DNA of 64,000 nucleotides from Desulfonatronospira thiodismutans ASO3-1. Lineage in GTDB: Bacteria > Desulfobacterota > Desulfovibrionia > Desulfovibrionales > Desulfonatronovibrionaceae. Below the pieces are notes generated by a model, which was not told the DNA's origin, searched no databases, and was given only the letters and a program-made list of their open reading frames with translations. The stretch is taken from positions 873,490 through 937,489 of the forward strand of contig NZ_ACJN02000002.1 of the NCBI RefSeq assembly GCF_000174435.1, given 5' to 3'. Within the stretch, counting starts at the first letter, position 1, and every line of letters starts with the position of its first letter. This document shows, in pieces, positions 1 to 8,221 of the stretch. The position numbers were made by a program, and so were the translations under genes.

Positions 1-775
1 GCCCCAGACTTTCATTGACCTCCTTGAACATATCCAGATCCACCAGGATAAAGGCGGCCTGGCACTGATCGTTGGTATGCAGGCACCAGCGGATCTGTTT
101 TTCCAGGTTCTTAAAAATCATGTCCCGGTTGGGCAGGTGCGTCAGACGATCATAGCTGGCCTGGGCCTCAAGCTGTTTGGTTCTTTCCTGAACAATTTTT
201 TTCAAGTGTATATTGCTTTCTCTAAAGAGCTTGTACAGCTCAAAACTTTCCAGCTGATTGGCGCTGCTGGACAGGACAATGGTCAAAAGCCCCCAGGAAA
301 CATCAGGCACAGTGTGTACCTCGGAACCTATAAGCCCTACGAACATACCCCGGACCCGGGCGCTTGTTGATAGCACGTGCAGAACAATATTTCTGTCTTT
401 GCAGGATCCGGCAAGTATGACCGGTCTTTTTTCCCGCATGGCCCAGGGAAAGAAGCCCTTGTCAATAAGCCGGCCTGTTTCCTGAGCAAGGGCTTCATTG
501 TATTTGGCCGGGGTCATGTAAGCGGGGTAGAAATCGTTGTCCTGTTCGTCCACCAGATAGATTCCCAGGGCCTGGAAGTCTATGAGCCTGGCAATGCGGT
601 TGCATATCTCGTCCAGGATAAGGGAGGGGCTTTCCAGACTGCTGATGCGGGGCTGAAAGTCTATGAGACTTGCTGCCAGCTCCAGGGCGTCCAGGGTAAA
701 GCGGTTGATCTCTTCCTGGTGTTCGAGCCTGGCCTGCAGATCTTTTATCTGTTCTGTGCTGTCTTTATCCTGCAT
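1..775 (-). CDS. GAF-GGDEF diguanylate cyclase (3' end cut by window)
   Basis: The reverse strand is open from an ATG at 775 to the window edge (258 codons). After a short coiled N-terminus, residues about 40-190 look like a GAF-type sensor. From residue 208 a GGDEF domain begins, with LTHLPNR and then VDLDMFKEVN near residue 246, where the domain binds GTP and metal. The window ends before the GG(D/E)EF active-site loop, so cyclase activity (two GTP to cyclic-di-GMP) cannot be confirmed; an EAL domain beyond the edge is also possible. No membrane segment is visible, so it is probably cytoplasmic. It starts 20 bp after the HDOD gene on the same strand, which suggests an operon of signalling proteins. 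Confidence 0.85.
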   Translation of the reverse strand, partial: MQDKDSTEQIKDLQARLEHQEEINRFTLDALELAASLIDFQPRISSLESPSLILDEICNRIARLIDFQALGIYLVDEQDNDFYPAYMTPAKYNEALAQETGRLIDKGFFPWAMREKRPVILAGSCKDRNIVLHVLSTSARVRGMFVGLIGSEVHTVPDVSWGLLTIVLSSSANQLESFELYKLFRESNIHLKKIVQERTKQLEAQASYDRLTHLPNRDMIFKNLEKQIRWCLHTNDQCQAAFILVDLDMFKEVNESLG

Positions 776-795
776 TTATTTCTGCCCGAAAACGA

Positions 796-2040
796 TCATT
801 TGTTGTCGAAAAAAAGCTGAAAAAGGTTGTCCGCCTGGGACTGCATGAGTTTGGCCGTCTGAAGCAGCACCGCAGGGTCAAGGTTGAGGGCGTCCCAGCT
901 TTCCAGGTCCGGAGCCGGGATCATATATTCTCCGCTGAAACCCATGAGGCACCCGCTGGAGAGCACATTGGCCATGTTTACCAGGGTGGTTTCAATGGGA
1001 AAGCTGGATTTGCCAGGACTATTGTGATGCCGGATGCTTTGCTCGAGCTTGAGGGGCAGCTTCCAGTTCTTCATGATGGCTGCGCCCAGCTGGGCGTGGT
1101 CCTGGCGAAAGAATTTCTTTTCCGCCCGGGCAAGCTCAAGTTTTTCTGTTGCCGCCAGGTGCATGGACCAGAGGGTTTCCCTGGGAAAGTAACGCAGCAT
1201 GAGCAGACGTCCTATATCGTGCAGCAGGCCGCAGATGAAGATGCTTTCGGTATTGGACAGGTGGCGGTACTGGGCCAGGGTCTTGGCTCCTATGGCGCAG
1301 GCCAGGCTGTGTTTCCAGAAGCCCTTCATGTCGATGATGTCCGGGGAAATGCTCTTGAAGCCCGAAAGCACGGTCACTCCCATGGCCAGCATGCTCAGCT
1401 GCCTGGTGCCCAGGATGGCCACTGCCCGGCTGATGGTGTCGATCTGGGAAGGGAAGCCGTAAAAGGCGCTGTTGACAAGCTTGAGCAGCCTGGATGTCAG
1501 GCCCTGGTCCTTGCTGATAATATCCGCCAGGTGCCTGGCGGAAGTCCTGGGGTCCTGAATGGCCTCCTGGATCTGAAAAAAGATGTCCGGCAGGGAAGGC
1601 ATCCTGGTTTCGTCCCGGATAATGACCGAGGGGTCAACAGGCTCGCCCCTGTTACGTTCAGAGGGAGGAGTATGGTTGTCCAGGGCCTCATGCCAGGCAT
1701 CTGATGTGTAGAATCCCCCCGGGTACCTGCATTTCCAGAGGATGAATATCTCCAGGAGCTTGCGGCTGACTTTATGCTGGGGATCGTAGTGGGGGAATCT
1801 TTCCAGTATCTGGGAAGCGGCCTGGCGGCGTTCTTCCCTGGAGAATTCCTCGGGCTCGTCGTCCTGTTCAGCCCCGTCTCCCTGAACCGTTACTTCGCTG
1901 ACCCCCCAGATCTTGAAAATACGCAGGTGCTTTTCCTGAACGCTCAGGCCCTTGCCCAGGAGAAAGCGGCCGTTGAAGTCCCGCACATCATCGTCCAGGA
2001 CCATGCCGGGTTTAATGTCGTCTACCAGAATTCTGCCCAT
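796..2040 (-). CDS. HDOD-domain signalling protein
   Basis: 414 residues. The start at 2040 is preferred to the longer frame start at 2076 because AGGTGG lies just upstream. Residues 1-50 form a small beta-rich domain (ILVDDIKPGMVL, LLGKGL) of the kind found at the N-terminus of many HD-GYP and HDOD proteins. An HDOD domain covers about residues 145-345, with LLKLVNSAFYG and an LLHDIGRLLML helix. HDOD proteins are catalytically degenerate relatives of HD phosphohydrolases that act as scaffolds in stress or cyclic-di-GMP signalling. The next gene downstream is a GAF-GGDEF protein, so a shared c-di-GMP role is likely but inferred. The exact partner is unknown. Confidence 0.85.
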   Translation of the reverse strand: MGRILVDDIKPGMVLDDDVRDFNGRFLLGKGLSVQEKHLRIFKIWGVSEVTVQGDGAEQDDEPEEFSREERRQAASQILERFPHYDPQHKVSRKLLEIFILWKCRYPGGFYTSDAWHEALDNHTPPSERNRGEPVDPSVIIRDETRMPSLPDIFFQIQEAIQDPRTSARHLADIISKDQGLTSRLLKLVNSAFYGFPSQIDTISRAVAILGTRQLSMLAMGVTVLSGFKSISPDIIDMKGFWKHSLACAIGAKTLAQYRHLSNTESIFICGLLHDIGRLLMLRYFPRETLWSMHLAATEKLELARAEKKFFRQDHAQLGAAIMKNWKLPLKLEQSIRHHNSPGKSSFPIETTLVNMANVLSSGCLMGFSGEYMIPAPDLESWDALNLDPAVLLQTAKLMQSQADNLFQLFFDNK

Positions 2041-2161
2041 TGGCCCACCTGTAAGCAAAATATCCTGAAAATGCAATAGCAGTAATCTTTAAGCACAACC
2101 GGAGCTGAAAGAAATTTGTAAGTGTTCACCTTAATGATATGACCTCCCAGTGGTCCGGAAA

Positions 2162-2334
2162 TTCGGCAAACAGGACGTAAAAACTCGCTCCAAGGAAGCG
2201 TAAATCAAAACCTCTTCAAGTTTTTTCAACCAGAAAAGCTTCAATTATATTATGCTTTGAATCAAGTTGAGTGTTTAACGGTTTTGATCGACGCTTCCTA
2301 CGTCGCTCAGACAGTTTACGCCCAGTTTGCCGAA
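2162..2334. repeat. Long imperfect inverted repeat
   Basis: This fills the 367-bp gene-free stretch between the HDOD gene and the GT39 gene. Arms of about 50 nt (2162-2212 and 2279-2334) pair imperfectly around an AT-rich loop of about 65 nt. Both arms carry TTCGGCAAAC at the outside, then a CGTAAA block, GGAAGCGT and ATCAAAACC at the inside. The transcript would fold into a long bulged hairpin. No coding frame is convincing here. It could be a repeat element or a transcript end; there is no clear T run. Confidence 0.7.
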
Positions 2335-2407
2335 CCCCCGGCCCCTGGCTTTTCGTCCGCAGGTTCTGAATAGTTACAGAAATTTTTGAAATGTATACAG
2401 CGAAATG

Positions 2408-3898
2408 TCACTGAAAATAACGCTCATGGAAGAAACACCGGCCAAGGGGCAGAAAATCCGGTATATCGTAATGCCTCTTTTTTATTTGGGCCAGTACCTG
2501 GCTTTGGTAAGAAGAGTAATCAAATCCCCGTCCCAGCGCGACAGCAAAGGAAGTCTCCCGGACCTGGATCCGGCTGGGCTCCAGGAATTCAAAATATGGG
2601 CTTAACCGGTCTTTGTCCAGCTCGTCATCCCGGGAAAGAAACAGGATGTCCCTGCCGTCAAGCTTCCTGAAATCCGTTATGCGGTCATCCTCGCGCCCGT
2701 ATCTGGAGCCGGTGCCCAGGATCCCCCAGTAGTGGCTGGAATAATAGGAGATTACAGCGGACCTGGAGTAGCTGGGTGTGGCGTAATAATCGGCCCTGTA
2801 GGAGTCCAGTTTTTCTGCGACTTGGGCCGGGCGCAGGTAAAAGACTGCGTCCCGGTAAAGCCCAGGTCTTTCCTTGATTATCTCCAGAGGCACAAGCAGG
2901 GCGGCTGCCACCAGCACGATATGCAGCAGGGCATACCCCAGCATGAATTTGCGGCCCAGGATCAGGGATTTGCCCGGCAATGCAGCGTAGATTACATATA
3001 AAAAAGGAACAAAGCCCAGGATCCAGTGTGCACCCACGGAGTAAAAAAGGGAAGCGGCGAAGAACACGGCCAGAGGCACAAGGGCGGCAAAGGCGAAAAG
3101 CCCGTGTCCGGAACTGCGTATTCTGCTTAACACCTGACTGCGGTGCCTGAAAAGCTGGACCAGAAGAACAGGGGAGACCACCCAGGCCAGCATCCCCAGG
3201 AGGATGAGTGGCTGCATGGGGCTGAACTCGGCGTCGCCTCCCCTGCCTATGAAGTTGAACATTATGTTCACCCAGCAGTGAGTGTAATTCCAGTACAGGT
3301 TGAATGCCACCAGAGGCAGGCAGCCCAGAAGGACAAGCCCCAGCCGGGGAAGTTTTTTCAGGCCGCCGGTCAGGAAATAAAAAATATATGCCAGGAGCAG
3401 CAGGGCGGCGAAATACTTGGAAAGAAAGGCCAGGCCAAGGAGGATGCCTGAAAGTATATACAGAAGGTTGCTGTTTCTGGTTTCAGCCCGGTGCAGGGCC
3501 AGCACGGATAAAAACATGGACAGGATAAGCGCGGTATCAGTGGTGACCAGGACACCCAGAAGAAAGACCGGAGTAAGCAGAAGGGTGGATGCGGCCAGCA
3601 GGGCCTTGGTGCGGTCGTGATCACTCAGGATCCTGTATACTCCCCAGACCAGGACATAGCTGGCCAGGATGGAGGGCAGGCGCACAAGGATCTCGTGCCC
3701 GGATATGTACATGCACAGGTGGATCAGCCACCCGATAAGGGGGGGGTGGTCATAATACCCCGCAGCCGGGTGCTGGGCCCAGATTACAAAATAGGCCTCG
3801 TCACCGGTCAGGGGAAGTGTCCCGGCCAGGATGAGCTTCAGCGGCAGGGACAAAAACAGGGCGAAATAAAAAAAGTCTCTGGCCTGGATGTAGTTCAT
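2408..3898 (-). CDS. GT39/GT83-type membrane glycosyltransferase
   Basis: 496 residues with many hydrophobic helices: an inner-membrane GT-C fold protein of the ArnT/PMT type. Residues 30-37 hold LTGDEAYF, the first-loop acidic motif that binds the polyprenyl-phosphate sugar donor, and residues 48-57 hold YYDHPPLIGW, also typical of ArnT-like enzymes. Such enzymes move a sugar from a lipid-phosphate carrier to an acceptor in the periplasm. It is the last gene of a minus-strand cluster that encodes synthesis of polyprenyl-phosphate arabinose (ubiA, dprE1, dprE2), so it may be the arabinosyltransferase that uses that donor. A 217-bp repeat-rich gap separates it from dprE2, so co-transcription is uncertain. 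The acceptor is unknown. Confidence 0.85.
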   Translation of the reverse strand: MNYIQARDFFYFALFLSLPLKLILAGTLPLTGDEAYFVIWAQHPAAGYYDHPPLIGWLIHLCMYISGHEILVRLPSILASYVLVWGVYRILSDHDRTKALLAASTLLLTPVFLLGVLVTTDTALILSMFLSVLALHRAETRNSNLLYILSGILLGLAFLSKYFAALLLLAYIFYFLTGGLKKLPRLGLVLLGCLPLVAFNLYWNYTHCWVNIMFNFIGRGGDAEFSPMQPLILLGMLAWVVSPVLLVQLFRHRSQVLSRIRSSGHGLFAFAALVPLAVFFAASLFYSVGAHWILGFVPFLYVIYAALPGKSLILGRKFMLGYALLHIVLVAAALLVPLEIIKERPGLYRDAVFYLRPAQVAEKLDSYRADYYATPSYSRSAVISYYSSHYWGILGTGSRYGREDDRITDFRKLDGRDILFLSRDDELDKDRLSPYFEFLEPSRIQVRETSFAVALGRGFDYSSYQSQVLAQIKKRHYDIPDFLPLGRCFFHERYFQ

Positions 3899-3939
3899 TT
3901 TTTGTAACTATTAAAAGGTTGTTTTTGCTCTTACAATAA

Positions 3940-4045
3940 AAATCGGTGTCGGTATCGGCATCGTAATCGAAACCGGAGGCGAAATCATGTGGAACGCCAA
4001 CAAAATTTTTGGATACCGATCCCGATACCGACGCCGACCCCGACA
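3940..4045. repeat. Degenerate hexamer (ACCGAT/ATCGGT) repeat region
   Basis: Between the GT39 and dprE2 genes, runs built from TCGGTA/TCGGCA units near 3946-3970 face runs of CCGATA/CCGACG units near 4013-4042, giving an imperfect stem. Any open frame here encodes only low-complexity Ser/Val/Asp/Thr sequence and is not credible as a gene. Related hexamer runs lie near 9541-9640 and 41573-41605. Confidence 0.6.
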
Positions 4046-4115
4046 AAAGCATTATCATGGGGAATAAATTGTCATTTGTTGCCCATTTCCAAAAGGGGCA
4101 GGAAGTACTCACTGA

Positions 4116-4850
4116 CTATATGGACATGCGCTTGAATATTTTCTCGGGAATGCTTTTTATCACCAGCATGATCCAGCGCCAGATCCACAGGGTATAGATT
4201 ATGTCTCTTTTTTTGGTGATGGCCTGAAAAATATCCCTGGCTGCCTGCTCCGGAGTAGCGGTGAGCCGGGGGGGCAGTTCCAGGTCCCTGGTCATCCTGG
4301 TTCTGACAAAGCCAGGTTTTACGGTGATCACCCGGACCCCGGATCCGTGCAGCCTGTTTCTAAGGCCGCTTAGAAAGATACTCAGGCCGGCTTTGGCGCT
4401 GCCGTATACATAGTTGGCCGCCCGGCCCCGGTCGCCTGCAACGGAGCTTATCCCGGCCACAAACCCTTCTTTTGCCTGTTCCAGGCGGTTGGCGGCCACA
4501 GTGAGGATGCTTACGCAGCCGGTATAGTTGGTATGGATGATTTTTTCCCACTGCTCACGGGAACTGCGGGCCAGGGACTCATCCCCCAGGACTCCGAAGG
4601 CCAGGACTACTCCGTAGGGCCTTGTTTCAAGGCTGTCGTAGAAATCTTCATGGGAAGCGAAATCCAGGGCATCGAAATAAACTCCCCGGGCCTTGATGGC
4701 GTATCTGATTTCCAGGTCCCGGGCGTCTTTTTGCAGCTCTTCCAGGTTTCGCCCGGCCAGATACAAATCATACTTTGCCGCGCCCAGTTGGTGAGCCAGG
4801 GCCCTGGCTATGTCCGAGCCGGCCCCCAGGATCAGTACGGGTTTTGACAT
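4116..4850 (-). CDS. dprE2: SDR oxidoreductase, DprE2-like 2-ulose reductase
   Basis: 244-residue short-chain dehydrogenase. The nucleotide-binding loop GAGSDIA is at residues 9-15, the catalytic serine region (ISS) near 134-136, and the Y-x-x-x-K pair is Y149/K153. In mycobacteria DprE2 reduces decaprenyl-phosphoryl-2-keto-erythro-pentose to decaprenyl-phosphoryl-D-arabinose after DprE1 oxidises the ribose form. Sequence style (GSDIARALA, SVAGDRGRAANYVYGSAKAG, KPGFVRTRMT) fits DprE2 well. Its start codon overlaps the end of the dprE1-like gene by 19 nt, so the two are translationally coupled. It is probably cytosolic or membrane-associated, with its prenyl-linked substrate in the membrane. 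Other SDR roles cannot be excluded, but the gene order supports this one. Confidence 0.88.
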   Translation of the reverse strand: MSKPVLILGAGSDIARALAHQLGAAKYDLYLAGRNLEELQKDARDLEIRYAIKARGVYFDALDFASHEDFYDSLETRPYGVVLAFGVLGDESLARSSREQWEKIIHTNYTGCVSILTVAANRLEQAKEGFVAGISSVAGDRGRAANYVYGSAKAGLSIFLSGLRNRLHGSGVRVITVKPGFVRTRMTRDLELPPRLTATPEQAARDIFQAITKKRDIIYTLWIWRWIMLVIKSIPEKIFKRMSI

Positions 4851-6157
4851 AATCCAAGCCTCCTGGATTGCAGGGAACTCAATTTGTTTTCCGGGTCAAG
4901 CCTTTTTTTCAGCTCTACAAATTCCTTTGCCCGGGGATACCCCTCCCAGAGCATGTGTTTTTTCATCCTGGCGTCCTTGGCCAGGTAGATTCTGCCTCCG
5001 AGCTTTTGCACCACCCGGTCCAGAGCGTTTAACAGGGAAAAGACTCCGGGACGGATTGGAAAGTCCAGGGCCAGGGTGTAGCCGGGCTGGGCAAAGGACA
5101 GAGGACCCTGTCCTTTGCCCAGAAGCTTGAGTACTGCAAGATAGGGAGGCTGGCCAAAGGAATTTATGTGCTGCAGAATTTTTTGCAGCCCTGACCGGGA
5201 TGTGGAGCGGGGCAGGACAAACTGATACTGCAGAAAGCCTTTTTTTCCATAGAGGAGGTTCCAGTTGGCAAGAGCATCCAGGGGGTAGAAAAAAGATTCA
5301 ATGCTTGAAATTTCGTAACCCGTACGCCTGGATTTGCGGTGGAAGTAGAGACTGTTGAAGGCTTTAATGCCTGCTGGGGTCAGCGCCCTGAAAGGAAGGG
5401 TGAAAGGAATGCTTATGCCTTTGCAGCCCGGGGGTATAAGCTGGCTTTGCGGGGCTTCATGGGACCTGCAGTGCTCACCGTGCATAAAAAGGCCGCGTCC
5501 CAGGTGCCTGCCCCTTTGAAGGCAATCCATCCAGGCCACTGTGTAGGTGCTCTGGTGATGGCTGTCAAAAAAACTCATAAGTTCGTCCAGGTCGTAAGCC
5601 GGGATGGTTTTCTGGCGGATAAATACGGATTCCAGGGGCATGAGGCTTATCCTGGCGGAGAGTATCAGGCCCAGAAGTCCCATGCCGCCGCAAACGGCCT
5701 GGAAAATTGCCGGATTTTCATTTTTTGAGCAGACCAGGACATGGCCCTGGGGGGTCAGGAGACGCAGGTCCAGCACATGCCGGCCCAAGGCTCCATGCAG
5801 GTGGTGGTTCTTGCCGTGTACGTCGCTGGCGATGGCCCCGCCCAGGGTTACGCGGCTGGTGCCCGGGGTGACCGGCAAAAACCAGCCGTGGGGGATGATG
5901 ACCGAAAGTATCTGGTCCAGGCTGGTTCCGGCTTCGCATTCCAGTATGCCTTTTGCGGGATCCAGGTGGATAAAGCGCCTGAAGCCGGGGGTGGAGATGA
6001 TGTTTTCACCCAGGGAGCAATCCCCGTAAGAGCGGCCCAGGCCGCGGGGGATGCACCTGTCTGTCTGCCCCAGGATATCCCGGGCTTCTTCCTGGGATCT
6101 GAAGCTGCGCATTGCGGCCTCTACCCGGGGACAGTTGTTCCAGTTGGATACCAGCAA
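4832..6157 (-). CDS. dprE1: FAD-dependent decaprenyl-phosphoribose 2'-oxidase, DprE1-like
   Basis: 441 residues if translation starts at a TTG at 6157, which has GGAG about 10 nt upstream and places LVSNWNNCP at the N-terminus, in line with DprE1. An ATG at 6256 would add 33 residues and overlap gtrA. The FAD-binding region shows PRGLGRSYGD at residues 37-46 and GTSRVTLGG then SDVHGKNHH at 99-119, the latter characteristic of DprE1. C-terminal NWNLLYGKKGFLQYQF and LAKDAR also match; the lysine in LAKDAR corresponds to mycobacterial K418. The position of mycobacterial C387, target of benzothiazinones, reads TLALDF here, i.e. alanine. The partner reductase gene follows with an overlap. Confidence 0.87.
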   Translation of the reverse strand: MLVSNWNNCPRVEAAMRSFRSQEEARDILGQTDRCIPRGLGRSYGDCSLGENIISTPGFRRFIHLDPAKGILECEAGTSLDQILSVIIPHGWFLPVTPGTSRVTLGGAIASDVHGKNHHLHGALGRHVLDLRLLTPQGHVLVCSKNENPAIFQAVCGGMGLLGLILSARISLMPLESVFIRQKTIPAYDLDELMSFFDSHHQSTYTVAWMDCLQRGRHLGRGLFMHGEHCRSHEAPQSQLIPPGCKGISIPFTLPFRALTPAGIKAFNSLYFHRKSRRTGYEISSIESFFYPLDALANWNLLYGKKGFLQYQFVLPRSTSRSGLQKILQHINSFGQPPYLAVLKLLGKGQGPLSFAQPGYTLALDFPIRPGVFSLLNALDRVVQKLGGRIYLAKDARMKKHMLWEGYPRAKEFVELKKRLDPENKLSSLQSRRLGLCQNPY

Positions 6158-6203
6158 GTCTGTGCATCTCCATGAAAGAAAGCATCTTACGCCCGGGTCA
6201 ATG

Positions 6204-6602
6204 TTATGTCCCGGCAACAAAAACCCATTTTTTGTCCAGCCTGTACTTGAGGACATAGCCGATGGTCAGTCCCAAAGCGCCTCCCACGTACTTGGCGTGT
6301 TCAAACTCGAACAGATGGTGAAACCCGATTTCAGTGCCCCAGAATATCAGGGTGGTGAACACCCCCATACAGGAGTAAAGAAAAAATTTACAGGTGTCAT
6401 CGCAGAAATCCCTGGAAATGTATCTGAAAATATACCTCTTGTCCAAGACGTACTTGGTCAAAAGCCCGGTGAAAGTACCACATGCCAGGGCCAGGTAAAG
6501 ATCCAGGGGGCCCTGGTACAGGCTGAAGCTGATCATCTGCGTGCCCAGGTTGACCAAAATGGCAGCTAAGGCGAACAGGGCGTATAAAAAGGCGGTTGTC
6601 AT
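6204..6602 (-). CDS. GtrA-family small membrane protein
   Basis: 132 residues with four predicted membrane helices and the GtrA features KYVLDKRYIF and KYRLDKKWVF after the second and fourth helices. GtrA proteins take part in moving or handling polyprenyl-phosphate sugars at the inner membrane. In Mycobacterium tuberculosis a GtrA protein (Rv3789) sits immediately upstream of dprE1 (Rv3790), as here. The start codon overlaps the stop of ubiA (ATGTCA at 6597-6602 reads as TGA/ATG on the minus strand), so expression is coupled. It may flip or present the arabinose carrier, but that is inferred. Confidence 0.87.
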   Translation of the reverse strand: MTTAFLYALFALAAILVNLGTQMISFSLYQGPLDLYLALACGTFTGLLTKYVLDKRYIFRYISRDFCDDTCKFFLYSCMGVFTTLIFWGTEIGFHHLFEFEHAKYVGGALGLTIGYVLKYRLDKKWVFVAGT

Positions 6603-7468
6603 GTCAGGGTCAGGATAAGAAAGAATAACAGCCAGCAGGCAACGGTTACCTGCATGAAGCGGTCCTCAAGCATAACCCGGGTGGGGTTGCCTCCTCCCTG
6701 CTGGACAAATACGATCTGCAGGTAGCGCATGATGCCCAAAAGAACAAAAACAGCACTCAGGTACAGGTGCCTGGATTCGAAACGGTCCTGGACTTCCGGG
6801 GATATGGTGTACAGGATATAGCTGACCAGGGTTACGGCGGCCATGATGATCATGGAGACGTTGACGAATTCCAGGTTGTAACCGTCAATACACTTGCGTA
6901 CATCCCTGCCCTCGTCTGAGAGCAGCACGTCGTCCCGGCGTTTGGCCAGGGCCAGAAACAGGGCCAGAAGGAAAGTCATGAGCACTATCCACATTGAGGC
7001 CTGCACTGTTGCGGCCACTGCACCGGCAAAGATCCTGAGCACGAAACCTATGCCTATGATGAATACGTCCAGGACGGCTACGTGTTTTAACTTCAGGGTG
7101 TAAAAGGTATTCAGCAGAGAATATCCGGCCAGAATGAAAAATATTCTCCAGTCCAGGACAAGGCCCAGGCCAAGGCCTGCAATCAGAAGAACAGCCATGC
7201 AGGTATAGGCCTCGGGAATGGAGACCAGGCCGCCTGGCAGGGGGCGGAATTTTTTGACCGGGTGCCTGCTGTCTTCATTGATATCCTTTATGTCGTTGAA
7301 GATGTAAACACTGCTGGCTATCAGGCAAAATGCGGCAAAAGCGGTAAATGTCCTGAGAAGAGGCTCAGCTTCCAGGAAACGAAAGGAAAAGAAAAGAGGT
7401 GCGAATACAAACAGGTTCTTAATGTACTGGTGAGGTCTTAATAAGGATATGTAGGCCTTGTTTATCAT
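6599..7468 (-). CDS. ubiA: UbiA-type polyprenyl-phosphate phosphoribosyltransferase
   Basis: 289-residue polytopic membrane protein of the UbiA superfamily. The first Asp-rich motif begins at N58 (NDIKDINEDSRHP) and is followed by KKFRPLPGG, as in decaprenyl-phosphate phosphoribosyltransferase (Rv3806c type). A second motif region includes NTFYTLKLKHVAVLDV near residues 137-155. The enzyme moves 5-phosphoribose from PRPP to a polyprenyl phosphate, the first step towards polyprenyl-phosphoryl-arabinose. It is the first gene of the ubiA-gtrA-dprE1-dprE2 cluster. A 5-phosphate phosphatase for the product is not seen nearby. The motif set argues against a quinone or heme prenyltransferase. Confidence 0.88.
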   Translation of the reverse strand: MINKAYISLLRPHQYIKNLFVFAPLFFSFRFLEAEPLLRTFTAFAAFCLIASSVYIFNDIKDINEDSRHPVKKFRPLPGGLVSIPEAYTCMAVLLIAGLGLGLVLDWRIFFILAGYSLLNTFYTLKLKHVAVLDVFIIGIGFVLRIFAGAVAATVQASMWIVLMTFLLALFLALAKRRDDVLLSDEGRDVRKCIDGYNLEFVNVSMIIMAAVTLVSYILYTISPEVQDRFESRHLYLSAVFVLLGIMRYLQIVFVQQGGGNPTRVMLEDRFMQVTVACWLLFFLILTLT

Positions 7469-7531
7469 GTATTGGGGCTGGGGGATTTATATTGCAGGGT
7501 ATAACTGGTAAAGAGTATGCTTTAAGAATGA

Positions 7532-8218
7532 CTACTCCAGGCAAAGTTCCCTGGCAGGGATTGATTGAAGCTGCTGGTCCCAGTAAATCTCCAGGGTGCC
7601 GCTGCCGGGATCTGGCCTGGGGAACTCGTCTTTACTCCGCCGGCTGAGGCGCAGGTACAGGCAGATGAGGCCCAGTATTTCCGGATCGCTTTCCTGCTTC
7701 AGGGCCTTCTGGACCTGGTAGGTAGCTTCCCTGGACAGTACCGGATCACCCTGGGCCAGTCTGGCCAGTCCCCAGAAAGCCCCCCGGCGAAGGGGAAGGT
7801 ATTCAAGATAATTGTCACTGCCCGTGTCCCCCTGGACCAGGTAAGAAAATAAAATGCGCCTGTACTCCCGGGCCAGTCCCTGGTGGCGGGCCATTATTTC
7901 GCCCATGCATTCAGGTGATCCCCATCCTATGCCTCCGGATTCGTCGTTTAAGGTCCACATGAATCGGCGCATGACAATGCGGGCCTGTTCCGGGTCGTTT
8001 TGGGCAAGCCTGCTTACTGTAACCCCTATGGCGGTGACCGAGTGCCATTTTATCAGCTTCCGGGGGCTTAAAAGGGCTGCATATAAAGCCCCCAGAAGTT
8101 TTTGGGCGGGGTACTGCATGAGCTCCGGAAGCACCTGATCAATATCCCGGTTCTCCAGGAGAAGGGGGACCTTTTTTTTCAGTTCCCTGTAACCATGTTG
8201 CTGACTTTTTTGCTGCAT
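7532..8218 (-). CDS. DVU0298-family HEAT-like protein
   Basis: 228 residues, all-helical and soluble, with repeated amphipathic helices of HEAT type (for example LYAALLSPRKLIKWHSVTA and GSPECMGEIMARH). The motif WTLNDESGGIGWGSPE is characteristic of the DVU0298 family of sulfate reducers, for which structure but no function is known. It starts 3 bp after the ROO stop codon on the same strand, so it is probably the last gene of the oxygen-defence transcript. Whether it works with ROO is an inference from position only. Confidence 0.8.
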   Translation of the reverse strand: MQQKSQQHGYRELKKKVPLLLENRDIDQVLPELMQYPAQKLLGALYAALLSPRKLIKWHSVTAIGVTVSRLAQNDPEQARIVMRRFMWTLNDESGGIGWGSPECMGEIMARHQGLAREYRRILFSYLVQGDTGSDNYLEYLPLRRGAFWGLARLAQGDPVLSREATYQVQKALKQESDPEILGLICLYLRLSRRSKDEFPRPDPGSGTLEIYWDQQLQSIPARELCLE

Positions 8219-8221
8219 GGC

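Noticed and set aside
3801-4112. Minus-strand frame with Ser/Val/Asp/Thr-rich sequence
   Set aside because: It is a translation of the ACCGAT-type hexamer repeat and the start of the GT39 gene in another frame; there is no start signal.
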